Shown: positions 48,256-59,440 of the stretch, piece by piece
Position numbering within the stretch: position 1 is the stretch's first letter
Layout of the letters: each line of letters starts with the position of its first letter
Assembly (NCBI RefSeq): GCF_025602895.1
Contig: NW_026516269.1
Span: 124,001-188,000, forward strand
DNA: 64,000 nt
Source of the DNA: Polychytrium aggregatum
Lineage: Eukaryota; Chytridiomycota; Chytridiomycetes; Polychytriales
Direction: 5' to 3'
The notes under the pieces: model-generated
The model's input: the letters and a program-made list of their open reading frames with translations, nothing else
The model's database searches: none
Told to the model about the DNA's origin: nothing
Made by a program: the position numbers and the translations under genes

Positions 48256-48372
48256 TTCTATTTGCGTTTATCCGATCTGTCGTGGCACAATTATATTCTA
48301 TTTTGCCGACTCGGTACAGTTGACTCCCTGACCACCGACACAACCAAAGCATAGTCCCAACAGTAATCCTGG
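47505..48372. promoter_or_regulatory. Upstream region of B2 and 3' flank of the glycosyltransferase
   Basis: Up to 48255 this mirrors 36908-37658. 48256-48372 is a unique 117-bp stretch, AT-richer than its surroundings, downstream of the glycosyltransferase stop codon. No gene supported. Confidence 0.4.
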
Positions 48373-50644
48373 TCAAACGGCGGTGTTCTCAGAACTTGCG
48401 TCGGACGTGGCAGAGCGAGCCTTCTGGAGCGTTCTCTGGACCAGTGCAACAGCATCGCCGATGGGGTTCTCCTTGGCCATCTCGTCGCCGATGCAGTCGC
48501 AGTTCTTCTTGAAATACTCGGCCCGGTCCACCAGGATGTCCTTCAGCGCTCCGACCAGCGTTGAGGTCGAAAAGTCGTCCAGATCGATCACATTGGCGAT
48601 GCCTCGGTACTTGGCGACCGAGGCCATAAAGGGTTGGTCAGCGACATGCGGCACGATGATAGCCGGGAGCCGGTACTTTGCTGCCGTCTGAGTTGTTCCG
48701 GCGCCGCCGTGGTGGACTGCCACATGGCACCTTGGGAACAGGTAGGTGTGCGGGAACGATCCGACGAGGCGGTAGACCTTCTTCTGTTGGATCATGGCAT
48801 CCAGTTGCTCTCGGAGTGCATGGTACTTTGTGTTGGTCGGGTCGGCGGATACATCGTCGGGGCCCCACGAGAATGCAAAGACGGCTCTCAACTTCACACC
48901 CTGCGACTCCAGCTCTTGGATGGCCGTGAGCCAGATGGTCATGTGGTCGATCTCCTTGGTGGAGGTTGGGCCGAGCTTCTGGAGCGAGCCGTATCCAAAA
49001 TAGACGATCTTTCCGGAGGCAAGGAACTCGTCCTGGAGATCGAGGGGTGTGTTGGATCAGTGACCGGCTGTGGTGGCAGACGACTTGGCATGTGTGGCCG
49101 CGTGTGCTCAAGACGGACAGGCTCAATGTGCTCGAGACGGACGAAGCCACCAAGCGACACCGAGGACGGATTGATCGAGGCGACTGCTTACCAGCTCAAC
49201 GGGAGCGGAGAATGGTTCGGCGTACTGATCTGCTTCCAGCTGGAGAGGACCAGACTGGACGAAATCCATGGTGGGCTTGCTATTGATCGAAACACACAGC
49301 AGCGAGGGTGAGTATCATCGTTGGCGTGCCGTCACAACCACTACCACAACCACAACCACTATCGACATCGTGCTGCTGTCCCGGTACTCACAAATCGGAG
49401 GCGATGGGAACCAGTGCTGGGCTGAAAGTGCAAATAAACGGCATGGCAGCCCGCGCACGAGCCTCCCTGATCATCAGTTGAATGATATCATAGATGGCAG
49501 TGATGTACGAAGGCAAGAATCCGCGGCGGAGTCCCAGTGCTCGTCGTCTCTCTTGAAGGATCGGATTGAAGATCCAGAGGGAGCGGATCCCAAGGGACAA
49601 CCACTGGTGCGGGCAGCCAGAGATACAAAGCGTTACTCTGTGGGTCATCATTCGGCTCTGTGACAGTCGGCTCTGTGACAGGCGTCCCTGGCAGATGACA
49701 AGCATGCCGCGACTCGGGTGTCAGACCGACTTACGGTCATGAGATTGCTGCGTCTCGCCTTGTCGTTGTCTGGCTGATACTCCAATCCAAGAACAGGGGG
49801 TGGGTAGTCCTTCGTGGCCTGGCTAGGCTGGAGATAGCAAGCCACAGTCGGGATACCTCGCTTTTCGCACTGTATATGACATCAATGGACAGGGTCAGGG
49901 CTGGCAGGGCTGGCAGGGCTGGAGCAGCGACGCCGGTGCATTGCCATCGCTCGCATCACGAGAGCAGCGTGTGGCTGTTCTGATGGTGTTGGCAGCAACG
50001 ATCACAGCCAGATGGCGCTGCCAAACTGAAACTCACGTCCTCTCGAAGCTGCAGAGCAACGTTTGTCAAAATAGCCAGATCGACTCCTTTGAGATGTTCG
50101 TCGGCGGTCTTGAAGAAGAACTTGAGAACAGGGACGCACATCTTTCCAGCCATCGTTGAGGACGGGATTGTGCGGTGTTGATTAGTTTGATGCAAGGTGC
50201 AAAATGCAAGACACAGGCTCATGTCCCATTATGCGTGTGCCAGTGCATTGGCTCTTACCTGGATGAGAGGCATGATTCCCTTAGTGGTCCCACGGAGCTT
50301 GAGAAGCTGGTCGGCCCCCTCGACACCGAACCCTTCACTGTTGAGCTTGACTGGGTCGTTCTGGGAGAGGAAGAAGTCGAACAACGACATCAGGAGCGAA
50401 TCAACTGCGACTGCCGCGATTCCTTCGGCCTGACAACGATCAGACGAGACGAGCAGGCAATCGCACTCACCTTGAGGTCGAAGTACTCCAATCCTTCTTT
50501 GCACACCTTCTCCTCCCACTTGGCGGGGGCAACGATTCGCACACGGTAACCGCACTGGGTGTGCAGCGCACGGCCAAGAGCGAGCATCGGCATAACATCG
50601 CCGGCCGAGCCAAAGGCATAGATGACAACGAGCGGAGTGGACAT
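48373..50644 (-). CDS. UDP-glycosyltransferase (GT1/GT28-like, sterol glucosyltransferase style)
   Basis: About seven exons encode roughly 500 aa. The first exon (50471-50644) begins MSTPLVVIYAFGSAGDVMP and contains MLALGRALHTQ, the nucleotide-binding-fold start seen in GT28/Atg26-like enzymes. The last exon holds the donor-binding region CHVAVHHGGAGTTQTA followed by IIVPHVADQPFMA, with the His and Asp-Gln that contact the UDP-sugar. The C-terminus at 48373 is polar. Middle exons lie near 50240-50430, 50030-50160, 49740-49870, 49395-49660 and 49190-49260; their borders are approximate. No signal peptide or PH/GRAM domain is seen, so this is a cytosolic, short form rather than a full Atg26. 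The acceptor could be a sterol, lipid or secondary metabolite. Confidence 0.85.
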
Positions 50645-51084
50645 GCTTGATTGGCAGTGAAGGGGCGAAGGGTGGTGAAGGGCGAAGGGTGGTGAAGGGT
50701 GATGAAGGACGACCTGGTTCAGCTGCGGGCTTGGCTCGCTGAGACGGTTTTCGCTCGCAGGAGCGACTCGGTTCGACAGGAGAGGGTGGCTGGCATTGCC
50801 GCACGATGCTGGGACAGGTGGGGGCGGTGTGAGAATCTTTGTGCCACGATGGTGATACGCAAGGGCTAGCTGGATGCTGCGGTACAATCGTGGCTATCTC
50901 GAGTCACAGTCTCTGTTCTGCTTCCGAGTACTGTCATGAAAGATACGAGACAGAGCACCAGTGATTCGGTGGGCACTCGGGCGTCTGATGTGGAGATGCT
51001 GGGACACCGGCAGCAATCGGCATTCTGGGCTCTGCGGCGCATTGGCGCCGAAGCAACAGCAACACCATCCCCAGGGACAAATAT
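50645..51084. promoter_or_regulatory. Upstream region of the glycosyltransferase
   Basis: Contains a short GAAGGGTGGT/GAAGGGCGAA tandem array at about 50660-50708 directly before the start codon. It runs up to the left terminal repeat of the transposon at 51085. No gene supported. Confidence 0.4.
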
Positions 51085-51170
51085 TACAGGCAATCCAATA
51101 AAAAACGGGACACCCGGGTTTTTGACCATTCATCGAATATTTTGTTACCCAATGTTATCGCGCGCTGGCC

Positions 51171-51800
51171 ATGACCATTCGCCACACATCCGACTTTCGC
51201 ACCGCTGCATTGCGATGCTACGCCCTCATCCATAGCCTGCGTAAGGTTGCCTCCATATTCAGTGTATCCAAGAGCACCATCCATCGATGGCACCGAGGAT
51301 GCAAGCTGGATGACCCATCCCGGGTCCCAGCTCGCAGATCCACTTTCTTCGAGCAGGCATGTCCAGTCATTCGCACCCTGATTGAACAGGACCCGTTCCA
51401 GACTGGTCCTGTGCTGCGGTGCAAGCTCGAGTCCATCCTCCAGAGGAAAGTATCACTCTCACTCTGCCACACTGCCATCCACCGAGCAGGTCTCTCACAC
51501 AAGAGGGCAACACACCTCTACAAGTCCAAGCGACTGGATGAGCGAGTGGCACAGTTCAGGGACCAGGTCCGCTCCATCGACCCGCGGCGATTCGTTTTTG
51601 TCGATGAGACAGGGATCAGGAGATCCATTTTCCCTCTCTACGGATACTCGCCGAAGGGTGCTCCGCTTCGCCAGCGCAATCATATGAAGCACAAGTCTCT
51701 CTCGGCTGCATTTGCCATCAACCACTCTGGTGTGCTGCATCGCATGTACCAAGGGCTATGCATCCAGCCCTCGGAGGCAGCGGTTTGCTCAGTACTTTGA
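51171..51800 (+). pseudogene. Truncated Tc1/mariner (IS630-like) transposase
   Basis: The open frame starts 55 bp inside the left terminal repeat. Residues 1-60 are a helix-turn-helix DNA-binding region (LRKVASIFSVSKSTIHRW). A second HTH-like segment follows (QRKVSLSLCHTAIHRAGLSH). Residues about 138-165 contain the first catalytic Asp (RFVFVDETGIRRS) and the GYSPKGAPLRQ motif typical of IS630/Tc1 enzymes. The second Asp and the final Asp/Glu of the DDE/D triad are absent. After INHSGVLHR the frame leaves transposase sequence and ends at 51800. The protein could still bind the TIRs but should not cut DNA. Confidence 0.82.
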
Positions 51801-52098
51801 GCAGTTCGAGCACCACCGACGCCGTCCCAATCACCCTCATGGAAGCGTCAAGGTGGCCTCGACGAACGAGTTCAACACCTCGCAAGTGTGCTCCAAGTGC
51901 CTGGAGCCAGTTCGGTTGGAAGGACTCGATGCGCCCAGGGTTGCGAATTCCCACTTTGTCAGGAGCTGCAAGAATCCCAGCTGCCGGACAGTGTGGAATC
52001 GCGACGTCAATGCGGCGCGCAACATGATCACAGTGTGCAAGTCGATTGTGGAGATCGGAGAGCGACCGGCGGTTTTCACTCGGAGGCTGCCAAAGTGA
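51720..52098 (+). pseudogene. C-terminal remnant of a Fanzor (eukaryotic TnpB-like) nuclease
   Basis: Read in the +1 frame relative to the transposase and in phase to the stop at 52098. The segment begins about CTKGYASSPRRQRFAQYF. It continues with STNEFNTSQVCSKC and, later, CKNPSC then NRDVNAARNM. The TS-x-x-CxxC and CxxxxC pairs form the zinc ribbon, and RDxNAARN is the last RuvC motif (RuvC-III Asp) of TnpB, Cas12 and Fanzor proteins. RuvC-I, RuvC-II and the RNA-binding N-terminal part are missing. Fanzors are RNA-guided nucleases found inside several eukaryotic transposon types, mariner among them. This fragment cannot be an active nuclease by itself. Confidence 0.82.
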
Positions 52099-52196
52099 TC
52101 TGTTTTATTTCTTGTGGCTTTGCTTGACGCAAGCACAGCACATACTACATGTTCATGGAAACGGCTATGTTGTCCCGTTTTTTTCTGAATAAAGTG

Positions 52197-52228
52197 TATA
52201 GCGAGCTCGTTTTGAAACGGGACACCTT
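52197..52228 (+). repeat. Extra TIR end abutting the mariner-Fanzor element
   Basis: Directly after (or overlapping) the right end of the element lies TATAGCGAGCTCG followed by TTTTGAAACGGGACACC. It points rightwards and matches the outer ends of the short elements at 34526 and 60449 (TATAGCG..TTTTG/CAAAATG..AAACGGGACACC). No partner end was found to its right, so it may be a solo or nested end. Confidence 0.6.
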
Positions 52229-52842
52229 CACACACAGATGACTTGCGTGACTTGTTGAATCAGACGACTTTCGTCGGCCCGAACTCCATAAAATCCGCTC
52301 GCCGAGGTCCTCCCGGCAATATTGCTCTTTGCCCTGCGTCTTTCTCCCTCATCCCAGATATGTCGTCTTGCTCTGGCCTGCAGCGACTGTATCTGCAGTG
52401 ACTCGCTGGTCCCCGTCGTGCCCACTCACTCCATGCATCTCCCTCACAGGGAAATGACTTGACCCACTTGAGCGAGTGTGCGATATGATCCGACTACGCC
52501 GTGTTTGTCCGAATGAGGCGATGTTTCATTTTTTCTTCATCACACTGTATCACGGCCGATGGAGCAGCACTGAGACATCCCAAAGGTTTCGTTCTATCGG
52601 GGGACAGCTCTCCGCCAATCAGACATGGCTCCGATTCCTCTACCTCCGAGGCCAGTGGGAGTCGATAGAATTCACCCTGTCGTCATCCGCTGACCTCACC
52701 TCGCCCGATCGACACCAATCGGTCCTCTCATCGTGCTCAGCCGATCTCGTCCTCTCCCCGAGACTGAGCACTTGCAGCCACCACTTCCCGTCAACTTCTT
52801 GACGAGCGTCGCGAGCTTGACAACATCGGCTTCTTCTCGAAC
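52229..52842. promoter_or_regulatory. Upstream region of the class C GPCR gene
   Basis: About 0.6 kb between the transposon end and the first GPCR Met. No supported gene; open frames lack motifs. The promoter presumably lies here, which would place the transposon within about 650 bp of the GPCR start. Confidence 0.4.
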
Positions 52843-55800
52843 TTGCATCGTGCTCTGCTTGCCTCGATGAAAGCAAGACCTTTGGTGTTCATAACAACAA
52901 TCGCCCTGGTCCTTGGCCTGGGCGGTTGTCAACCGCCGGCTGGCGTCAATGTCCAGAGCCCGCTCAACTACGCCTATCCCGCTGCCTATCCCGTCCATCC
53001 CAGCAAGGTCAATGCATCCCTTCTCCGAATCGGGGTCTTTGGCTGGTTCAGCGCGCCTTTGATGCCCGATGATGGAGGCACATGGGCAGCCGGCCTCGAA
53101 TCTGCTGTTCACCTGTGAGTCAAATCAGCCATAGATCTGTCCGGCAAATAGGCATCATGTTGCGACGTGACCGAATGGCCCGCTGCAATTATCCTCGGAG
53201 CTGCGAGTGCCAGTGATGATGACCATCATTCTATCGGTTGCAAAGATACCTCTCGGTCCAGGCCGCCATCGACGAGACAAATGCCAAGTAAGACTCAGTG
53301 CTATTGCGGCGAGGATGGATACCCCGAGATTCCAGCCCGCCTCGCTTTCTCTCCGTTCGTTGGAGAGCCTTCGCGATTCCAAGCGCGTCAGTCCCAGTAC
53401 TAAGACCTTTGCTTCACACCGCAACTTCTTCGACCAAATTTCGTCCTGCCAGCAATGCTCTCCTTCCCAACGTGGTGAGTCTGCACTCCAATACAAAGAC
53501 TTGTTGTAGACCAGCGTTTCTCACGCGCAGAATCGACATCCAGCGGCTCGCCCTCGAACCAATCGACATCTACGGCAGCAACGACCAACTCCGGATTGCC
53601 AACTCGGTGAGTCCCCAAACTATCTCAGTGGACGAAATGAAACAAAATCACTGTGCCGTCCCATGCGCCATGCTAATTCCACAACCGCGTCCACCATCAC
53701 TTGCAGTATCTAATGGCTCAGGCGGCCATTTCAAGACACCGATATGCTGCGTTTATAGGTATTGTCCTCCTGTTGATCCGCAGACCGAGTACGGATGCAC
53801 TGGGTTTGTGAAACTAGCGTATTATGCCTGATCCGTCGGCTCATTTCCAGGCGACACCACCGATGTACTCTACGACAACACCAAGACAACATCTGCCCAG
53901 GCCATGATGGCGGGCGAATTTAACATCCCGGTACGCTTGTGAATCTGCATAGTAAAGGACCGCCGGCAATGTATGATATTGGGAATGTCACACACCTCGC
54001 GATACCTCAAACTATATATCGAGCGATGCCCGTGTTTACTAAGCCCCGCTATCGCAGTACTGTTCACCAATATCTGTGGATGACTCGGTATGTGATTGTC
54101 GGATGCATATTCACGGTGTTCAGTACCTTCGTTGCTGATGGGGTTTGGAGGAAGCAGGATCACGGATTGGCATGACTGGATATTAGTTGTGTTGAAGTTC
54201 CAGATGAAAGGATCGCCCAGTTAGTAGCCACGCAGTTGATCGAAAGCAGAACTACTAACCCATCCCGCATGCTACATCGTCTGCGTCTTGGCTACAGTTC
54301 AACGACAAGAGCAAGTATCCAACACTCATCCGAACGGTCGGAACAGCTGTACCGGCAGGCGCCAGTAAGTGCCCGAATCTTGCTTTGGGCACATGCAGAC
54401 CACTGTGGGCTGAAAACGAGTCGACCCGCATCTTAGGCACTGACTCAGTAGACACTTTTGCCCTCAGTCTAATCACTAAAATCACGATGATCTGTTCAGC
54501 TGTTGTTGACTGGGTGCTTGCGATGGGCTGGACCAAGGTCGTCCTGGCCGTCACAGTACGTATCAAAAGAACCGCATGCCCCTGCCTTTGCGGACTGTAT
54601 TGGTCTGCTAAAGCTCCATCCTGTTGTTCAGCAGTCGATGGGCACTGCTTTCGTTCCAATACGATCGTAAGCTGACATTCGCGTACTATCTCTGGCACCA
54701 GTGCAAAATCAACGACCAGTACGGATACCTTTTTCTCCAAGGATTCCTGGCGAGGGCCCAGTACACGGGTCTCACCATCCTCGACACCATCTACTACTAC
54801 TGCAACGCTTCGCCAGACTTTTCTGCAAACGACTTTGTGACCCCGGTGCAGAGAATGAAGGCCACTAACGGGAAAATCATTATATCCCTCGGAAATATCG
54901 GCCCGTCGTCGGTACTATATGCACAAGTATGTGTGCACGCGCCGAGCATGTCACAACAATTGTCAACCGATGGGTCATGAGGTTTCTGCTATCATTCGGC
55001 AGTCATATTGACCTGAATTGAGATGATCCAGATCATAAACTACCGTCTATGCTCACCACTATCGCCTCGTCTTTTCTCTGTAGGCCATGTATGGATACCT
55101 TTCGCAATGCATCTTTGCCTGTTGATATGCTGGATCAATCTTTACCTATCATAGAGTGTTCGAAAGCTGCCTTTCCGTGGCAAAGGATATTTGCCGATGA
55201 TCATGAATTCGTAGTGAAGGACTAATGCCTTCCTGCCATTGGCACCTGCTTGGCATTTGCACTTGCCTGGCATTTGCACCTTCTTGCCATTTGTATCTCC
55301 TTGCAATTTGCACCTTCTTGGCATGCATTCGGTTGTCATTCTCTTGCTCACACTCGTGTTAACACTCACGCACCCTATCTGCCGTTACAGGCAAGCAGGT
55401 TTGACAACCTCGGACTATGTGTGGTTTATGGCTGGCGGACGGTGGGCTGCCTCGGACTATGCCAACTTTTTCCAAACTCCAAGCAATCTGGCCGCAAGCT
55501 ACTATCCGGGCAGAGCCATCCAAAGCTCGGATTTGCCCACGTACGGTTGATCTGCAGCGTATCGGCCCGCTGCGTTGGACACACGCTCGTACGATTCTGG
55601 CTTGCCAAGCAAACTGCTCTGACACGACCAACTGTGCTGCCTTGTATCCCCGGACACTACACTCGTCCTCGAAATATTCCGACTCAAACGCGTTCAGATA
55701 CTTTGGACTGTGGGTATTGGTTTAGAGCAGCAATCCTCTGTGAGGGATGTCGTGTACTGCCCCCCGTGTCCACGCATCATGTCTGAATCTCGTCAATCTT

Positions 55801-58800
55801 CATCCCCATTTGTCGACTCATCCTGTGCCATCCAATCATCGGCTTGCTCACTGTGACAATCTTCTCTGCGCATCTCATTTGTCTTTGCCACAGCGACGGC
55901 CCAGTCAGCTACTGGCCGAATAATCCACAGTGGCTCAAGTTCAACCAAACGTGGTCGACCTACAACCAGAGATCGCTCACATACGCACCTGGAGGAGCAC
56001 ACGTCGTTATGCCGTGAGTTAACAACCGACTGGGTATCCGCTTCACCTCACAGTCGGTGATACACTAATGAACGCACGACCCCTGTTCTCCCTCAAACAC
56101 CGATAACCAGAATGACGTACGACTGCACATTGGCAATGATCTATGCCTTTGACAACGTATGTCTCAGCACGCCTGGAATTTCGGCTGTTGTGTGGGGATC
56201 TTCGTGCGGAAGGAATCGAAAGCGGTATATGCACACCTCACTGAATCTCTCACATCTCCATGCAACACTGGTGTCACAAACAGCTCCTTCGGGTTTATCC
56301 AAACACCGTCACTCTGTCAGCCATTGCCCAAGGGGGACTGAGTCGGCAGTACACAACACCAGCCATGTTTTCGCTGGGCCAGCCTGGATCGTGCGGTCCC
56401 CTCTTGTTTGACAGTATGTATGAGTGAGGGTTGTGTGTGTGGCGGGTGGATCATTGAGCAAGTCAGCGAGACGTCTATGACTATCGATTGATCAGCGGCA
56501 CTCAAGGCGCTTGATATTCATATCTTGCGTCTTTCCATTTCGCAAAGATGAGGGCAACTTTGAGTCTGGGTAAGACGCTTTTCTGTCCATACAGCACAAC
56601 CTAAATCCAGCATCACCGCCGAAAGGAGACCGACGTGCACAACTCAGCACATGTCTAGGTCATGCCACGCATTCGTATTTGCAACTACGACCTGACTCAA
56701 ATGTCTCTTCATTCGATACTCCGTGGATTCGCAGAGGCATATCCATCCAAATGATTGTAGGTTTTGTGTTTGCATTCGTTGGCACACCAACACTTGTGTA
56801 CTATGTTTGGAACTGCAATTGACTACTGCCGGTCGACAGAGAAACGACAACACCTGGAATATGGCGACCATCACGTTGATGGGGAACTTTTCATACGCCT
56901 CCACCAACGTCAAGATCGAGCAGGGTCTGACTCCGGCAGCCTGGTTCCAATTCTACTACAATGTCACGAGTAAGCGAGCATGATTGGATTGGCAATGATG
57001 AGGGGGGGGGAAGAAACTGGATTGGACAGAGATGCAAACTTGACGCACAGGCGGGGCGATTGTTTTGCTTGTGTTCGACTCACCACATGATTTTGCTGTC
57101 TCCGGCCCTTTGTTCATGGAATGATGACTGAATAACTGCCCAAACAGCAAACGTCACGGTCCCGGTCGACTATCCGCCGATCATCCAGACAAACGAGACA
57201 TTTTCGACTGCGGCTGCTCCAGTAGTGATTATCACACTGCTGATTGTTGCACTCCTGGGCGTCCTGTATTTCTCGTTTACGAACTACCGGCAGCCTGCCC
57301 ATATCAACATCACGTTCTTCCGCTTTGGTAAGGAGCATGACGGCGCCGGCTGCACTTGTATGGCGGCATCGGTATTGACCATCCGGACATCTTGCTTCTT
57401 TCCGGACCTCATAACCGGCAATGTGACGGCTTCTGTGGTGCCATCATCTTCCCCAGCTGTTGCCTCGGCAATCGTCGCATACTGCACCTACTTTTTCTTT
57501 GTTGGCATCCCAACGAACACCATCTGTACCGCACAGACGTATCTGCTGGCGTGGGTTTTCGCCATGTGCAATGGGTGAGTAGCTCCAATCCTTTCCTGCA
57601 GGTCCTCGTACGCTGTGATTCACGGAAGTTCCCGTAGCAACCAACTTTGTTCCGAATTTCGGTCTGCTCTAATCCATGCCGATTTCTTATATCGCAGTGC
57701 ATTCTTGGTCAACTCGTTTGGTAAGATGTAGCCGTCAAAGAGGGGTTTCATGAAGACAGTGTCCAGAGCATTCAAAGACAGCTGGATGCGCCACCTTGAA
57801 GGCAGATGACCCGGGGCCATGGAGCTGACGATGCTCCACCGGATCGTTTCGCACTCAGGCCAGCGCCGCGTTACTCTGTGCAAGTCGTCGGACATGATCA
57901 AGAAGGCAGTCTCCTCGAGACCTATGATATTGGCGACGACGGGAAACGTGGTGCTAAGTTGGGTACGTGCTCGCCGAGCTTTCGGCAGCCCCAGACCGAC
58001 ATCCGTGCGTCGTATGAGTGGCTCGTTGGTTCGTCCGAATTCAAAGCTGGACAGGGTCATCGATGACTTTGATACTGATATCTGGTAAACATGCTCACCG
58101 CCGCTCATTTGCAGATCCTGTGCATAATCTCTGACCGCCGCGATCCTCGCGTCGCCGTGAACATCTCAGTCTCAAACCTCCACATCTATACTCTCTGCAA
58201 GAGCACAAGTGGCCAGGGATGGACAACAGAGCACACCATCTTGATCATCTTCCAGGGTATCCTCCTGATTGTGGCTATCTGGAACACATGGTCGTTTACC
58301 AAGTCGCCGCTGTTGAGGTAAAGGCGATGCTGGCAACGAAGGAGGATGGGGGGAGATGGATAGTCATTGGTGTTGATGGTTTCTATGCAGTAGCGGGGCG
58401 AGGTAAGCTCGCCACGGAGGCAGTCTCGATTCTCAGCTGAAATCTGTCGCTCCCTTCATCCAGAACTCAAGCACAGCTGCTTTTATTGGGAGTGGCGTAA
58501 GTACCGATACAGGCATACGAGCGCCGGAACGCTTGCTGTTGATGGGCCTCGTCGGAGATTCTGCGAGCTCACGGAGAGCGGGCGTGTGACGTGAAGTGTT
58601 TGATACAGAGGCGACTTGAACTTGACACCATGCTGACTTTACTTGGCTCGATCACATGGGTCCGATCGTCTGGGCGTCAATGGTGTCTGCCAGCCATATG
58701 CTGGTGCTTACACTGGTCTTTGCCGGTCTGCTGTCAAGCCCTGTGATGGTTGGGTACATGTTTGTGCTTCACTCTGTCGCCTTCACAGTCATACCGACGG

Positions 58801-59440
58801 CGGTGATCGGGCCAATCATTGCCGCCACGATCCTGGACTCGCTCAAGACCAACAAGGAGGCCAAGCTGGCGAGCTCCACGATGCTGCGCTCTCCGGCGCG
58901 GGAGCGAGAGATGTTGATGAAGAAAAAGACGATCGTCTTCACCTCTGTCTCGGTCGAGCTGACGATCCGCAACCGCAAAATCGATGCCCGCCACTGCGAC
59001 ATCTCGGTCATTGACGACAGTGTCGTCATCCAGGTCCGCCAGGGTCACCAGACAGAGTCGCTGGATCAGGATTTGGTGAGTTCCGAGTGCAAATAGTCAT
59101 ACCTTGGCGGAATCGTGTGGATGCGTAGGCCGGTGCACTCGAAACACGAGCATAGCAAACTGCTCAACTCGAGTGAATCCAGCCCGCACGAGCGTGGAGA
59201 TGCCGCGAGGCAGGGCCAAACCGAACCAAACACTAAAGGTGGCAAACTGGCACTCTGCGGACACAGCCGGCCATCATCCAAGTCGTGGGAGGAGGCATCG
59301 AGATCGTCCGAAGCACCCACCGAATCACAATCTCGGTCGGCCGAAAGGAGCCCCTGGTCATTTCCTTTGCCAACACTGAGCTGGCGACGGACTTTCAGGA
59401 TGCCGTGGACGATTACTTTCTCTCAACGAGCCGCCAGTGA
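52843..59440 (+). CDS. Class C (GABA-B-like) G-protein-coupled receptor
   Basis: A long, many-exon plus-strand gene (about 20 small exons). The start was taken at the first in-frame Met, 52843; 52867 is also possible. The signal peptide core is VFITTIALVLGL. The ectodomain is a type I periplasmic-binding-protein fold (ANF-receptor type): SLLRIGVFGWFS near 53025, TKTTSAQAMMAGEFNIP near 53880-53930, VVDWVLAMGWTKVVLAVT near 54505-54555, and LTFAYYLWHQ near 54670. TM1 is about 57210-57275 (APVVIITLLIVALLGVLYF). The TM2-TM3 exon has YCTYFFFVGIP and the conserved CTAQTYLLAWVFAMC. A later exon near 58120-58320 carries ILIIFQGILLIVAIWNTW. The exon from about 58650 holds the last helices (SHMLVLTLVFAGLLSS, VLHSVAFTVIP). 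The C-terminus to 59440 is a PH-like region (DARHCDISVIDDSVVIQV). Ligand unknown; an amino acid is plausible by family. Exon borders are approximate. Confidence 0.85.

Larger units (their letters stand above)
51085..52200 (+). mobile_element. Tc1/mariner-type element carrying a transposase-Fanzor chimera
   Basis: A 1.1-kb unit with inverted ends. The left end (51085-51115) begins TACAGGCAAT and contains AAAAAACGGGACACCC. The right end (52170-52200), read inwards, begins TATACACTTTATTC and contains AAAAAAACGGGACAACA. TA dinucleotides at both ends fit the TA target of the Tc1/mariner/IS630 superfamily. Inside, transposase-derived coding (from 51171) runs into Fanzor-derived coding (to 52098) with a frame change near 51720-51745. 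Both parts lack essential catalytic regions, so the copy is non-autonomous. The simplest origin is internal deletion of a longer element that carried a transposase followed by a Fanzor gene. Confidence 0.8.

Noticed and set aside
57000-57012. G8 runs here and near 18015, 29877 and 59766 as possible G-quadruplex or assembly problems
   Set aside because: Single homopolymer runs in introns or intergenic DNA; no repeated G-tract pattern and no reading frame is affected.
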